The notes: generated by a model not told the origin, from the sequence alone. 64,000 nucleotides of DNA from Onishia taeanensis (GCF_900100755.1 NZ_FNCI01000001.1:486453-550452), one strand, 5' to 3'; positions 26,844 to 36,491 are shown, counted from the stretch's first letter. A program made the numbers and translations.

Positions 26844-27686
26844 ATGGAAATGGATGCCCTTATCACCTACCTGCAGACCACTGGCGCTAGCTTTGCTATC
26901 GATCTGGTGGCGGCACTCGCCATCTTCGTGATCGGTCGTTGGGTGACGTCAGTGGTGCATCGTCTAAGCATCAAGGCCATGGAGCGTGCCAAGGTCGAGC
27001 CGCTGCTGGTCAAGTTTCTTGGCAACATCCTGAGAACCTTGCTGCTGATCGTGGTGGTCCTAGCCGCCATCAGCCAGCTCGGTATTCAAACCACTTCGCT
27101 GATTGCGGTGCTCGGCGCTGCCGGCTTGGCCGTGGGGCTGGCGCTGCAGGGCTCGCTTGCCAACTTTGCCGCCGGGGTGCTGGTAATCATCTTTAGGCCT
27201 TATAAAATCGGCGATTACGTCGAGGCCGGCGGAGTGGCCGGCACCATCGATGACGTGCAGATCTTTACCACCGAGCTCAAGACCGGCGACAACCGCAAGA
27301 TCATCGTGCCCAACGGCCAGATGATGAGCGGGGCGATTACCAACTACTCGTCCCATGACACGCGCCGTGTCGACCTGGTGGCAAGCGTTGGCTATGACGC
27401 CGATATCGATGTCGTGCGCCGGGTGCTGGAAGAGGTGGTGGCCAAGGACTCTCGGGTGCTGGCATCGCCTGCGCCCAATATCCGCATGAGCGCTATGCTG
27501 GATTCCAGCGTCGACTGGATCGTGCGGCCCTGGGTCAAGGCCAGTGATTACTGGGACGTGTACTGGGAAATGACCGAGGAGATCAAGCGGCGCTTCGATG
27601 CCGAGGGCATCAGCATTCCCTTCCCGCAGCGCGACGTGCACGTGTATCACCATGATGAGCAAAAGGGTGAGCAGAGCGGCCTCTGA
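26844..27686 (+). CDS. mscS: Small-conductance mechanosensitive channel MscS
   Basis: MscS opens under membrane tension and releases solutes after osmotic downshift, a fitting function for a presumed halophile. It has 280 residues, near the E. coli length of 286. Three hydrophobic helices lie in residues 15-130. The pore helix carries the glycine/alanine pattern VLGAAGLAVGLALQGSLANFAAGVLV, seen here as AVLGAAGLAVGLALQG then SLANFAAGVL. The beta domain starts at RPYKIGDYVEAGGVAG and contains KIIVPNGQMMSG. The C-terminal cage ends IPFPQRDVHV. The ATG follows a GAGGAAACG ribosome site, and a strong terminator follows. Confidence 0.95.
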   Translation: MEMDALITYLQTTGASFAIDLVAALAIFVIGRWVTSVVHRLSIKAMERAKVEPLLVKFLGNILRTLLLIVVVLAAISQLGIQTTSLIAVLGAAGLAVGLALQGSLANFAAGVLVIIFRPYKIGDYVEAGGVAGTIDDVQIFTTELKTGDNRKIIVPNGQMMSGAITNYSSHDTRRVDLVASVGYDADIDVVRRVLEEVVAKDSRVLASPAPNIRMSAMLDSSVDWIVRPWVKASDYWDVYWEMTEEIKRRFDAEGISIPFPQRDVHVYHHDEQKGEQSGL

Positions 27687-27714
27687 GGGCCGCGCTGACG
27701 CTCTGCTTGTGAAC

Positions 27715-27752
27715 ACGAAAAGGCCGCTGAGCATCCTCGGCGGCCTTTTCGT
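27715..27752. terminator. Bidirectional terminator between mscS and the DHA kinase gene
   Basis: Perfect 13-bp stem ACGAAAAGGCCGC / GCGGCCTTTTCGT, extended by four inner pairs (one G-T) to a 4-base loop. A-rich and T-rich flanks inside the stem give U-tracts in both directions. It lies between convergent genes. Confidence 0.9.
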
Positions 27753-27783
27753 ATCGGCGGCGTTTAGCGATTACCGTCAGGTG

Positions 27784-29433
27784 CTACGCAGAGGCCAGCG
27801 CCTCGAAGACGCGTGCGACCGCTTCGGCGCCTGGGTCGATCACCCCCTTTAGAGCGCTTTCCGGCACATAGGCCGAGCGTCCGGCGTTGGCCTGGGTCAG
27901 CGCTGCGGTGGCTTTTGCTCCATCGCGGGCCGCTTGCGCTGCCTGTGGCAGGGATTCGCCACGCTGCATGGCCTCGATTGCCGGCACCAGTGCATCGATC
28001 ATGGTGCGATCGCCGGGCTTGGCGCCGCCATAGGCCTGCATCTTCTCGACGCCAGCGGCAAGGGCCGTGCCGAGAGTGTCGTGCCGGTCCAGTGCGGCGC
28101 CGGCAGCGGTAAACAGAATCGACAGCAGCACGCCGCTGGAGCCGCCCATGTCGCGAGACAGGAGCTGTCCGATGCCGGCAAACAGCGACGGCAGTGCCTG
28201 CGTATCGAGTCGCCTTGCCTCTAGTGCTGCGGCAATGGAGTCAGCCCCACTGCGCATGCTGGCCCCCGCGTCACCATCGCCACTCTTGGCATCTAGGGCG
28301 TCCAGTTCCTCACGCGCTTGGCGCAGGGTGTCGATGACGCGCTGAAGCAAGGCGTTAACGCCCTCGTCCTGTGGGGCATTGTCGCTCAGTGAATCTCGAT
28401 CCTGCCGAGTATCCGGCGTGAAATACTCGGGAGGTGCGACCGTTTTCAGTCCCGGCCAGGCGGGGGCCTGGGTCGGTGCCGTAAGGGCGGTCACGAAGGC
28501 GTCCTGTACCGAGAGCAGGGTGATGGAAAATCCGTGCATGTCCAGCGACGTCATCAGCGGGGCTGGCCCGATCAAGTGAGCGACCTGCTCGACGCCCAGT
28601 TGACGCAACAGGCTATCGGCCAGCACCCCGAGTTCCTGCGTCGAGCAACCGCCAAGATCGTTGAGCATGACGATCCAGGGTCCCGACAGTTGGCGCTCGG
28701 TGAGCTGGAGGCGGAGGGGATCCAGCACCAGGCGCATGGCCTCGTCGGCGCTCTGCGGGTCCACTGTGCGGGTGCCGGCCTCATTGTGGATGCCCAGCCC
28801 CAGTTCCGGAGAGCGCGCCGCCGGGTCCTGGCCCGGCTGAGCCGCTGGGCGAAGGGCCATGCCCATCGAGCCCATCTGGGCACACAGCGTTTCGGCCTGG
28901 AGGCGGATCGCGTCGAGTGGCGTCTTCTGGCTTGCCAGATAGCCCGCAAGCTTGTGGATTAGCAGGGTGCCGGCAATGCCGCGGGGCTGCGGTGCCTTAT
29001 CGATCGCCACATCGTCGGCCACGATGATCATGGCGACATCAAGCCCCTCGCCACGGGCGCGTTCGGCGGCGAGGCCAAAATTCAGGCGGTCGCCGGTGTA
29101 GTTCTTGACCACCAGCAAACAGCCGGCGTCGCCGCAGACCTCACGGATCGCCGCGAGCACCGCCTCGACGCTGGGGGAGGCGAAGAGGCTGCCGGAGATC
29201 ACTCCGGTCAGCATGCCTTCGCCGACAAAGCCTGCGTGGGCGGGCTCGTGGCCGGCGCCCCCACCGGAGAGCACCGCGACTTGCTCACGGCCCTGGTCCT
29301 TTCTGTCCCACTCCTTGCGGATCAGGATGCGCAGACCGCTTTCCGGTTCGGCCATGCGCAGCGGCGATGTGGTCGCGACACCGCCGAGTATTTCATCAAC
29401 GACGTTTTCCGGCGCGTTGTAGAAACGATCCAT
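27784..29433 (-). CDS. dhaK: Dihydroxyacetone (glycerone) kinase, ATP-dependent
   Basis: This single-chain kinase phosphorylates dihydroxyacetone with ATP and joins a DhaK and a DhaL domain in 549 residues. The DhaK half (about 1-330) has the substrate-site segment SGGGAGHEPAHAGFVGEGML and VKNYTGDRLNFGLA, and the histidine that binds substrate covalently is likely in GLGIHNEAGTR. The DhaL half (about 355-549) has the Mg-ATP motif KSGDGDAGASM and ends PDPGAEAVA-like (seen as VIDPGAEAVARVFEAL). It is therefore the ATP-dependent rather than the phosphotransferase-dependent type. No glycerol genes lie beside it. ndh is 87 bp upstream on the same strand. Confidence 0.94.
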   Translation of the reverse strand: MDRFYNAPENVVDEILGGVATTSPLRMAEPESGLRILIRKEWDRKDQGREQVAVLSGGGAGHEPAHAGFVGEGMLTGVISGSLFASPSVEAVLAAIREVCGDAGCLLVVKNYTGDRLNFGLAAERARGEGLDVAMIIVADDVAIDKAPQPRGIAGTLLIHKLAGYLASQKTPLDAIRLQAETLCAQMGSMGMALRPAAQPGQDPAARSPELGLGIHNEAGTRTVDPQSADEAMRLVLDPLRLQLTERQLSGPWIVMLNDLGGCSTQELGVLADSLLRQLGVEQVAHLIGPAPLMTSLDMHGFSITLLSVQDAFVTALTAPTQAPAWPGLKTVAPPEYFTPDTRQDRDSLSDNAPQDEGVNALLQRVIDTLRQAREELDALDAKSGDGDAGASMRSGADSIAAALEARRLDTQALPSLFAGIGQLLSRDMGGSSGVLLSILFTAAGAALDRHDTLGTALAAGVEKMQAYGGAKPGDRTMIDALVPAIEAMQRGESLPQAAQAARDGAKATAALTQANAGRSAYVPESALKGVIDPGAEAVARVFEALASA

Positions 29434-29520
29434 GTCTTACCCCCGGCCTTCCTGTCAAAGGCGTGATCGCGTATTCAAGGTGTCATCTCATGCTCAGACT
29501 GTTCGTTCCTCTCGAGGCCG

Positions 29521-30822
29521 TCAATGCAGTTTCATCTTGGGCTTGAGGAAGCGATTGAGACCATCGACGACGACCGTCATGCCGGTCTTCACGGTGCCGT
29601 GGATGGCGAGCTGGTGCATGCGATACAGCGAGGCATAGAAGACCTTGGCCAGGCGCCCTTCGATAAACAGCGAGCGTGCGGAGGCGCCACGCATCAGCGA
29701 GCCCACGGCGTCGAAGTGGGCAAGCGAGATCAAGGAGCCACGGTCATGGAAGGTGAAGTCCTTGAGCGGCTTGTCGTTGAGGGTGGCGACCAGGTTGTGG
29801 AAGAGGGTGCCCGCCTGCTGATGCGCGGCCTGGGCCCGTGGTGGCACCGTCTTGCCATCTTCCTGAGGGCAGCTGGCGCAGTCGCCAAAGGCGAAGATAT
29901 GCGGGTCATCGATGCTCTGTAGGGTCCGTTCGACCTTGAGCTGATGGTTACGCTGCGTCGACAGTCCCAGCTCGGAGAGAAACTCCGGCGCCTTGATGCC
30001 CGCCGCCCAGACGTTGAGATCGGTCTCGATGCGGGTGCCGTCGGCGGTCATGAAGCCTTCTTCGTCGGCGCAGGTCACCTTGGTATCCACGTGCATATTG
30101 ACGCCGAGGTTTTCGAGCTCCTTATGCACCGCTTGGCTGATGCGCTCGGGAAGGGCCGGCAGAATGCGTGGCGCCGCCTCGATCAGGTGGACCTCTAGCT
30201 GCGTGCTCTCAAGCGAGGTGAATCCATAGCTATTGAGCATCTTCGAGGCGCCATATAGTTCGGCGGCCAGCTCCACGCCGGTAGCGCCGGCCCCAACGAT
30301 ACCCACCGCCAGCTTGGGGTGAATGCGACGTTCGGGGTCGCTATAGCGTAGGAAGGTGTTGAGCATGTCATGGCGGAAGGCTTCCGCCTGGTGCGGACTA
30401 TCGAGGAAGTGGGCATGTTCGGCTACGCCAGGGGTACCGAAATCGTTGGATACGCTGCCCAGTGCCATGACCAGGTAGTCGTAGTCCAGCTCGCGGGAGG
30501 GCAGTACCACCGTTTCGCCGTCGTCATCGATAATCGGCGCCAGGGTCAGCTTCTTGGCGTCGCGATCCAGGTTGCTCAGGGTGCCACGTTGGAAGCGATA
30601 GCCGTGGGCCTTGGAATGGCCTTGGTAGGACACTTCGTCGAGGCCGGAGTCGAGGACACCGGTAGCGACTTCATGGAGCAGCGGTTTCCAGATGTGGGTG
30701 GGGTTTCGGTCGACCAGCACGATCTCGGCCCGCTGGCGTTTACCCAGCTTGCGACCCAAACGCGTCACGAGTTCGAGCCCGCCGGCGCCACCGCCGACCA
30801 CCACAATGCGTGGTAGAGACAT
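29521..30822 (-). CDS. ndh: Type II NADH dehydrogenase (NDH-2 family)
   Basis: NDH-2 is a peripheral inner-membrane flavoprotein that passes electrons from NADH to quinone without pumping protons. It has 433 residues. The FAD-binding motif VVVGGGAGGLE starts at residue 6, the NADH-binding motif GIVGAGATGVELAAEL lies near residue 165, and FAFGDCASCPQ binds the second part of FAD. The C-terminal hydrophobic or amphipathic region (SLFIEGRLAKVFYASLYRMHQ) is the usual membrane anchor. The ATG is preceded by a weak AACGGAGTGTCTC ribosome site. It probably leads a two-gene unit with the DHA kinase. Confidence 0.93.
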   Translation of the reverse strand: MSLPRIVVVGGGAGGLELVTRLGRKLGKRQRAEIVLVDRNPTHIWKPLLHEVATGVLDSGLDEVSYQGHSKAHGYRFQRGTLSNLDRDAKKLTLAPIIDDDGETVVLPSRELDYDYLVMALGSVSNDFGTPGVAEHAHFLDSPHQAEAFRHDMLNTFLRYSDPERRIHPKLAVGIVGAGATGVELAAELYGASKMLNSYGFTSLESTQLEVHLIEAAPRILPALPERISQAVHKELENLGVNMHVDTKVTCADEEGFMTADGTRIETDLNVWAAGIKAPEFLSELGLSTQRNHQLKVERTLQSIDDPHIFAFGDCASCPQEDGKTVPPRAQAAHQQAGTLFHNLVATLNDKPLKDFTFHDRGSLISLAHFDAVGSLMRGASARSLFIEGRLAKVFYASLYRMHQLAIHGTVKTGMTVVVDGLNRFLKPKMKLH

Positions 30823-31104
30823 GAGACACTCCGTTGATGGATGTGAAGATTGAGAAACGCGAGAATCGCCTGAGTCAGGCAGGGCGTCTCATGAGGGATG
30901 CTGGGCGCGACAATGCGCTAGCGTCGATCCCCGAGGGCTCTCCACCTGGTAGCGGCGACGGCTGATGTCTAGGATATGCCTCTGCTCGGCATATGCCTAT
31001 GGGCAAAGGCGAGTTTTGATCATGTTTTTTCGTAATATTACATGCATGAAGTGGATCTTTATGCATCAGGCATACAAAACGCATTGATTGGAAAGGGAAT
31101 TTTT
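30823..31104. other. Divergent intergenic region ndh / gph
   Basis: There are 282 bases without a gene. They include a 10-bp palindrome GGCATATGCC (30988-30997) and an AT-rich stretch (31015-31104) with several ATGCAT words. An open frame from 31042 reaches gph but has no ribosome site, so I take the DNA as promoter region. No sigma-70 promoter can be assigned with confidence. Confidence 0.5.
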
Positions 31105-31770
31105 ATGCATGACGTGATTCGCGATATGCGAATGGTGGCCTTCGATCTCGATGGCACTCTGATCGACTCGGTTCCCGACTTGGCGGCGGCGCTCGACGCC
31201 TCCCTGGTGGATCAGGGCATGCCCCCGGCCGGTGAAGCGCGGGTGAGAGACTGGGTGGGCAACGGCTCACGGCGCCTGGTGGAGAGCGCTCTTGGCGATG
31301 CGCTGAAGAGACCTGTGGAGGCGGATGAACTGGAGGCCTGCCACGCACGCTTTCTCGCGCACTACCATGCCTCGCCAGTCGCATTCACCAAGCTGTATCC
31401 CGGTGTGCGCGAGGCCATTGAAGGCCTTGCCGCCAGCGGATTATCGCTGGCGCTGATCACCAACAAGCCCAAGGCCTTTATCGCTCCGATCCTTGAGCAC
31501 TTTGATCTGGCCGGCAGCTTTGGCCTATGTCTAGGCGGCGACTCGCTGGACGAGAAGAAGCCAGATCCCACCCCGTTGCTGCACGCGGCGGCGTATTTCG
31601 GGGTATCGCCAGACGCCTGCCTGATGGTGGGTGATTCCCGCCACGACATCGAAGCAGGCAAGCGCGCGGGCTTTCGAACACTGGCCGTACCTTACGGCTA
31701 TAATCACGGCGAATCGGTGCTCGACAGTCATCCCGATGTGCTAGTTGAATCGCTTTCTGAACTCGTTTAG
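31105..31770 (+). CDS. gph: Phosphoglycolate phosphatase
   Basis: Gph is a HAD-superfamily hydrolase that removes phosphate from 2-phosphoglycolate made during DNA repair. It has 221 residues. HAD motif I is FDLDGTLIDSV near residue 11, motif II is ALITNKP, motif III lies around KKPDPTPL, and motif IV is MVGDSRHDIEAGKRAG. The ATG at 31105 follows GGAAAGGG. A longer frame from 31042 has no ribosome site. gph stands just before the trp genes, as in many pseudomonad-like genomes. Confidence 0.92.
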   Translation: MHDVIRDMRMVAFDLDGTLIDSVPDLAAALDASLVDQGMPPAGEARVRDWVGNGSRRLVESALGDALKRPVEADELEACHARFLAHYHASPVAFTKLYPGVREAIEGLAASGLSLALITNKPKAFIAPILEHFDLAGSFGLCLGGDSLDEKKPDPTPLLHAAAYFGVSPDACLMVGDSRHDIEAGKRAGFRTLAVPYGYNHGESVLDSHPDVLVESLSELV

Positions 31771-31837
31771 TGTGAATCCGTGTGTGGCGGCATAAAAACC
31801 GCCGAATCAATAAGATCCTGCCATAACGGATTCCCTC

Positions 31838-31927
31838 ATGACGCCGGACACCCGTCATTCCTCTCAAGATGTTCGTTGCCACGGCCTCAAAGGCCTGATG
31901 CGTGACGTCAAGCGTTGGCGATGGTGA
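31838..31927 (+). CDS. trpL: Probable trp leader peptide (ends Trp-Arg-Trp)
   Basis: This is a 29-codon ORF in the 310-bp gap between gph and trpE. It starts ATG (MTPDTRHSSQ) and ends KRWRW-stop, with the Trp codons at 31916-31918 and 31922-31924, the last and third-last codons. An internal in-frame ATG at 31898, preceded by AAAGG, would give the nonapeptide MRDVKRWRW. Tryptophan is rare, so two Trp codons at the end of a short ORF upstream of trpE are the hallmark of a ribosome-stalling leader for transcription attenuation. A small hairpin before trpE could be the terminator arm. Folding of the full leader was not computed. Confidence 0.7.
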   Translation: MTPDTRHSSQDVRCHGLKGLMRDVKRWRW

Positions 31928-32035
31928 TGCCGGCCTAGTGCGTTCTCGCGCTCGATTATCGATACCTATCCTGCGTGAGACGTGCGTCAGCATGCGGCAA
32001 AGCCATGCGATAGCCACGCCCCTCTGTTTAAGCAT

Positions 32036-32051
32036 AAGCGCCCCCGCTTAA
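32036..32051 (+). promoter_or_regulatory. Candidate terminator arm of the trpE attenuator
   Basis: TAAGCG-CCCC-CGCTTA forms a 6-bp hairpin 29 bases before the trpE ATG. An overlapping alternative pairing, TTAAGC (32029-32034) with GCTTAA (32047-32052), would compete with it. The downstream DNA (AGTGATTCATTCTTG) is only moderately T-rich. I offer it as a candidate because it lies between trpL and trpE. Confidence 0.35.
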
Positions 32052-32080
32052 GTGATTCATTCTTGAAGGAACTGCCGGGC

Positions 32081-33571
32081 ATGATGACCCCCGAACATTT
32101 CGAAGAGCTGGCAGATGCCGGCTATAACCGTATTCCGGTAACCCGTGAGGTTCTCGCCGACCTCGATACCCCGCTGTCGACTTATCTGAAGTTGGCCAAC
32201 GCGCCTTGGACCTTTCTGCTCGAGTCGGTTCAGGGGGGAGAGAAGTGGGGTCGCTATTCGATCATCGGGCTGCCCAGCCGCGAACGTATCGAAGTCCGCG
32301 GTTACGAAGTGCGCCATTTAAAGGACGACGAGGTGCTGGGCGCGAGCCGGGTCGAGGATCCGCTGGACTGGATCGAACAGTTCCAGGCACGCTTCAAGGT
32401 GCCGCGGCTCGACGATCAGCCGCGTTTCGACGGTGGTCTGGTGGGCTACTTCGGCTACGACACCGTGCGCTATGCTGAGCCACGCCTTGCCGGCGTCGAC
32501 AAGCCAGACCCTCTGGGCGTGCCGGATATCCTGCTGTTGGTCTGTGATGATCTGGTCGTGTTCGACAATCTATCCGGTCGCCTGACCCTCTGGACCCATG
32601 CCGATCCGGCGGTCGAGGGGGCCTATGTCACGGCTCGTGAACGCCTCGAACGCCTCGAGATTCAACTGCGTAGCGCCACCATCACGACCCAGAGCCCTGG
32701 CACCGGCAGGAGCGCCGTCGAGGAAGGCCACTTCAACTCCGGCTTCACCGAAGATGGCTTCAAGGCAGCCGTCGAGAAGATCAAGGAATACGTGCTGGCG
32801 GGCGATGTCATGCAATGCGTGCCATCTCAGCGCATGTCGATTCCCTATCAGGCCCCGCCGCTGGATCTGTACCGGGCGCTGCGCAGCCTGAACCCGTCGC
32901 CGTACATGTTCTTCTTCAATCTCGACGATCATCATGTGGTCGGCTCTTCACCCGAGATTCTGACCCGCCTGGAAGACGGCGAGGTGACCGTGCGTCCGAT
33001 CGCCGGTACCCGAATCCGCGGCGCTACCGAGGCCGAGGATCTGGCGCTGGAAGCCGACCTGATGGCCGATCCCAAGGAGATCGCCGAGCATCTGATGCTG
33101 ATCGATTTGGGCCGTAACGACGTAGGGCGGATCAGCGAGACGGGGTCGGTCAAGGTGACCGACCAAATGGCGGTGGAGCGCTACTCCCACGTCATGCATA
33201 TCGTGTCCAACGTCACCGGCAAGCTGAAGCCAGGGCTTTCGGCCATGGACGTCCTGCGCGCGACCTTTCCGGCGGGCACGCTGTCAGGGGCGCCCAAGAT
33301 CCGCGCCATGGAAATCATCGACGAGCTGGAGCCGGTCAAGCGAGGCATCTATTCGGGTGCCGTGGGATATCTCTCCTGGCATGGCAACATGGATACCGCC
33401 ATCGCCATCCGTACCGCCGTCATCAAGGACGGCCAACTGCACGTTCAGGCGGGTGCCGGGGTGGTGGCCGACTCGGTGCCTGAACTCGAGTGGCAGGAGA
33501 CCCTGAACAAGGGCCGTGCCCTGTTCCGCGCCGTAGCCATGGCCGAGCAGGGCCTGGATAACCTGCAATAA
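32081..33571 (+). CDS. trpE: Anthranilate synthase component I
   Basis: TrpE makes anthranilate from chorismate with ammonia supplied by TrpG, the first step to tryptophan. It has 496 residues from ATG 32081 ([10 protein letters not shown]), with AAGGA upstream. The N-terminal half contains [15 protein letters not shown], the LLES-type element for feedback tryptophan binding. The catalytic half has the motif [10 protein letters not shown]. Alanine in PIAGT marks TrpE, where PabB has lysine. [12 protein letters not shown] and [22 protein letters not shown] are further signatures. Expression is probably controlled by the leader peptide upstream. Confidence 0.97.
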   Translation: MMTPEHFEELADAGYNRIPVTREVLADLDTPLSTYLKLANAPWTFLLESVQGGEKWGRYSIIGLPSRERIEVRGYEVRHLKDDEVLGASRVEDPLDWIEQFQARFKVPRLDDQPRFDGGLVGYFGYDTVRYAEPRLAGVDKPDPLGVPDILLLVCDDLVVFDNLSGRLTLWTHADPAVEGAYVTARERLERLEIQLRSATITTQSPGTGRSAVEEGHFNSGFTEDGFKAAVEKIKEYVLAGDVMQCVPSQRMSIPYQAPPLDLYRALRSLNPSPYMFFFNLDDHHVVGSSPEILTRLEDGEVTVRPIAGTRIRGATEAEDLALEADLMADPKEIAEHLMLIDLGRNDVGRISETGSVKVTDQMAVERYSHVMHIVSNVTGKLKPGLSAMDVLRATFPAGTLSGAPKIRAMEIIDELEPVKRGIYSGAVGYLSWHGNMDTAIAIRTAVIKDGQLHVQAGAGVVADSVPELEWQETLNKGRALFRAVAMAEQGLDNLQ

Positions 33572-33735
33572 GTGCGGAATAGCGGCGCAATAAGCCCAGA
33601 GTAAGCCGGGCGCTCAAGGCTCGGGCCTGCTTGTATTGCAGGCTCACCGCGCTTGCCTGATCCGTGCCCGCAAGAATCCCACTTGCCTGATGACTACCGC
33701 CTGGCAGTGCCCAGGCGGATGCTGGAGACCGATTC

Positions 33736-34320
33736 ATGTCCGTGCTGATGATCGATAATTACGACAGCTTTACCTATAACGTGGTGCAGTACCTCGCCGA
33801 GCTGGGGGCGCAGGTCGATACCCACCGCAACGATGCCATCACGATCGACGAGATCGAGGCCATGGCGCCGAGCCATATCGTGATCTCTCCGGGACCCTGC
33901 ACGCCCAGTCAGGCGGGTATTTCCCTTGAAGTCATTCGTCATTTCGCCGGGCGGGTGCCAATCCTCGGCGTGTGCCTTGGCCACCAGGCCATTGGCCAGG
34001 TGTTCGGCGGCCAAGTGGTGCGTGCCCCCCAGGTGATGCATGGCAAGACCTCCAAGGTACGCCATCTGAATACCGGTGTGTTTACGGGGCTCGAAAACCC
34101 GCTGGAGGTCACGCGCTATCATTCATTGGTGGTGGACGCGGACAGTCTGCCGGACTGCCTCGAGGTCACTGCCTGGGTCGATGATGACGACGTCACCCCG
34201 GGGCTGATCATGGGGCTGCGGCACAAGGAACTGGATATCGAGGGCGTGCAGTTCCACCCGGAATCCATTCTCACCCGCCAGGGCCACGAGTTGCTGGCCA
34301 CTTTTCTGCAACGTGGTTGA
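33736..34320 (+). CDS. trpG: Anthranilate synthase component II (glutamine amidotransferase)
   Basis: TrpG hydrolyses glutamine and passes ammonia to TrpE. Because no separate pabA is present in the window, it may also serve PabB. It has 194 residues. The class I amidotransferase triad is visible: the cysteine in [11 protein letters not shown] (near residue 79), and His and Glu in [10 protein letters not shown]. The N-terminal [11 protein letters not shown] is typical. It lies 164 bp after trpE, an unusually wide gap that holds no ORF with a ribosome site. trpD follows after 44 bp. Confidence 0.95.
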   Translation: MSVLMIDNYDSFTYNVVQYLAELGAQVDTHRNDAITIDEIEAMAPSHIVISPGPCTPSQAGISLEVIRHFAGRVPILGVCLGHQAIGQVFGGQVVRAPQVMHGKTSKVRHLNTGVFTGLENPLEVTRYHSLVVDADSLPDCLEVTAWVDDDDVTPGLIMGLRHKELDIEGVQFHPESILTRQGHELLATFLQRG

Positions 34321-34364
34321 ACGTTGATCGCCACACCACGACATGGATCGCAAGGAGAGACAAG

Positions 34365-35384
34365 ATGCAAATGCGAGAGGCGATCGACGCCGTGATGCGC
34401 GGCCAGAGCCTGAGCTATGAACAGACCCACAGCGTGATGCGCGCCATCATGACCGGAGAGGCCACCGACGCCCAGATTGGCGGCTTCCTGGTGGGGCTTT
34501 CCGTGAAGGGCGAGACAGTAGAGGAAATCAGCGCCGCCGCCCAGGTGATGCGCGAGCTGATGATTCCGGTGACGGTGCATGGCGAGAATATTGTCGATAT
34601 CGTCGGCACCGGCGGTGACGGCGCCAACCTGTTCAACGTCTCGACGGCGTCGAGCTTTGTGGTCGCGGCAGCAGGCGCGCATGTGGCCAAGCACGGCAAC
34701 CGGGGTGTGTCTTCCTCATCGGGCAGTGCCGACCTGTTCAGCGTCGCCGGGATCAATCTCGACCTGGCCGCCGATCAGGTGGCGCGCTGTATCGATCAGG
34801 TCGGTGTCGGTTTCATGTTTGCCCCCCATCACCACACTGCCATGCGCTATGCGGTAGGGCCGCGCCGAGAGATGGGCGTGCGTACCCTGTTCAATATTCT
34901 CGGGCCGCTGACTAACCCGGCCAGCGCGCCGAACCAGCTGCTGGGCGTCTATTCGGCGAAGCTGCTGCCGCTGATGGCCGAGGTGTTGAAGCGGCTGGGC
35001 AGTGAACATGTGCTGGTGGTTCATGCCGAAGATGGCCTCGACGAGATTTCGCTCGCGGCGCCGACGCATGTGGCCGAGCTCAAGAACGGCGAGATCACCG
35101 AGTACACCATCACCCCCGAGGACTTCGGCATCGAGCGTCAGTCGCTCAGTACACTCAAGGTGACGACCGCCGAGGAGAGCCTGGCACTGGTCAAGCAGTC
35201 GCTGGTGGGTGAGGGACCGGCGGCCGATATCGTCGCCCTGAATGCCGGGGCGGCGCTGTATGCCTCTGGTGTTGCCGATACGCTCAAGGAAGGCGTGCTG
35301 ATGGCTCAGGACTCACAGGCCTCTAAGCTGCCTGCGGAGAAGCTCAAGGAGCTTGCCGATTTCACCCGCGTCTTTGCCGCCTGA
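34365..35384 (+). CDS. trpD: Anthranilate phosphoribosyltransferase
   Basis: TrpD joins anthranilate to phosphoribosyl pyrophosphate. It has 339 residues from the ATG at 34365, which has an ideal AAGGAGAGACAAG ribosome site. An upstream frame to 34317 overlaps trpG and is unlikely. Signatures are VDIVGTGGDGANLFNVSTASS (seen as IVGTGGDGANLFN near residue 80), KHGNRGVSSSSGSADL, and GVRTLFNILGPLTNPA. It is followed by trpC after 57 bp in the usual trpGDC order. Confidence 0.97.
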   Translation: MQMREAIDAVMRGQSLSYEQTHSVMRAIMTGEATDAQIGGFLVGLSVKGETVEEISAAAQVMRELMIPVTVHGENIVDIVGTGGDGANLFNVSTASSFVVAAAGAHVAKHGNRGVSSSSGSADLFSVAGINLDLAADQVARCIDQVGVGFMFAPHHHTAMRYAVGPRREMGVRTLFNILGPLTNPASAPNQLLGVYSAKLLPLMAEVLKRLGSEHVLVVHAEDGLDEISLAAPTHVAELKNGEITEYTITPEDFGIERQSLSTLKVTTAEESLALVKQSLVGEGPAADIVALNAGAALYASGVADTLKEGVLMAQDSQASKLPAEKLKELADFTRVFAA

Positions 35385-35441
35385 TCGCGACTTCAGGCGT
35401 CGGTCTGTAATCCGGCCCGTACATATTTAGGAACCTCTGAC

Positions 35442-36308
35442 ATGACAGCTCAAGATACGCCTTCTCAAGGGTCTCATTCGCCAAGCGCTTCGTCTCAAGG
35501 CCAGCCGTCGAGCGATGGCCTGCCGACCATTCTGGCCCGCATCCTGGCACGCAAGGACGAAGAGGTCGCCGAGCGCCGTCAGGCCGTCAGCGAGGACGAA
35601 CTTTTCGAACTCGCCGCTCGCCAGGCACCGCCGCGTGGCTTCGTCGCCGCGCTGGAAGCGCGTATCGCGGCGGGAGATCCGGCGGTGATCGCCGAGGTCA
35701 AGAAGGCTTCTCCTTCGAAGGGCGTGATGCGTGAGGACTTTCGTCCCGGCGATATCGCTCGCTCTTACGAGCGTGGTGGCGCGGCCTGCCTGTCGGTGCT
35801 CACCGATGCCGACTTCTTCCAGGGGCACGAGGATTACTTGGCCGAGGCGCAGGAGGCCTGTGGGCTGCCGGTGATCCGTAAGGACTTCATCACCCACAGC
35901 TACCAGGTCGTCGAGGCCCGTGCCATCGGTGCCGACTGCATTCTGTTGATCGTCGCGGCGCTGGATGACGCCCGCCTGAAGGTGCTGCATGACCAGGCCG
36001 TGGCGCTGGGCATGGATGTGCTGGTGGAAGTGCACGATGCCGATGAACTGGAGCGCGCGCTGGCGCTGGATCTGACCTTGGTAGGCATCAACAACCGCGA
36101 TCTGCACACCTTCGAGACCCGCCTGGAAACCACCTTCGAGTTGCTCGAACGGATTCCCGAGGGCGTGACGGTCATTACCGAGTCGGGTATCCATGGACGC
36201 GATGACGTCGCGCGGATGCGCGAGCGTGGCGTGCATGGCTTCCTGGTCGGTGAGGCCTTCATGCGCGTGGAGGATCCCGGCGCTGGGCTGCAGGCGATGT
36301 TCTACTGA
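35442..36308 (+). CDS. trpC: Indole-3-glycerol phosphate synthase
   Basis: TrpC closes the indole ring of indole-3-glycerol phosphate. It is a single-function TIM barrel of 288 residues, unlike the TrpC-TrpF fusion of E. coli. An N-terminal Ser/Gln-rich extension (residues 1-25) precedes the family start [16 protein letters not shown]. Catalytic segments are [34 protein letters not shown] and [10 protein letters not shown], and [11 protein letters not shown] ends the barrel. trpF, trpB and trpA are not in the window. A terminator follows at 36426. Confidence 0.96.
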   Translation: MTAQDTPSQGSHSPSASSQGQPSSDGLPTILARILARKDEEVAERRQAVSEDELFELAARQAPPRGFVAALEARIAAGDPAVIAEVKKASPSKGVMREDFRPGDIARSYERGGAACLSVLTDADFFQGHEDYLAEAQEACGLPVIRKDFITHSYQVVEARAIGADCILLIVAALDDARLKVLHDQAVALGMDVLVEVHDADELERALALDLTLVGINNRDLHTFETRLETTFELLERIPEGVTVITESGIHGRDDVARMRERGVHGFLVGEAFMRVEDPGAGLQAMFY

Positions 36309-36393
36309 GCGCGTTTCGATGCCCGCTACACCGGCGGCTCTCGAGTAGGGCAGGCATGGCTGACGCGATGCGATAGCCCTATTGTCTGGCGTA

Positions 36394-36466
36394 AAAGTAT
36401 CTGGCTGAAAGTATCTGGCGTGAACAAAGGGCCTCGGCGAGTCATCGCCGGGGTCCTTTGCTTTTT
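36394..36466 (+). terminator. Terminator after trpC, preceded by a 14-bp tandem duplication
   Basis: AAAGTATCTGGCTG (36394-36407) is followed directly by AAAGTATCTGGC plus GT (12 of 14 identical). The hairpin at 36426-36459 has a 15-bp stem with two G-T pairs and the loop GTCA, then GCTTTTT. It ends the trp unit and lies before the convergent eutR gene. Confidence 0.85.
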
Positions 36467-36491
36467 CGCGATAAAGCGACAGGGGCGTTGA

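Noticed and set aside
31786..31803. GGCGG/CCGCC hairpin after gph as a terminator
   Set aside because: The stem is only five pairs and no T run follows, so it is too weak to call.
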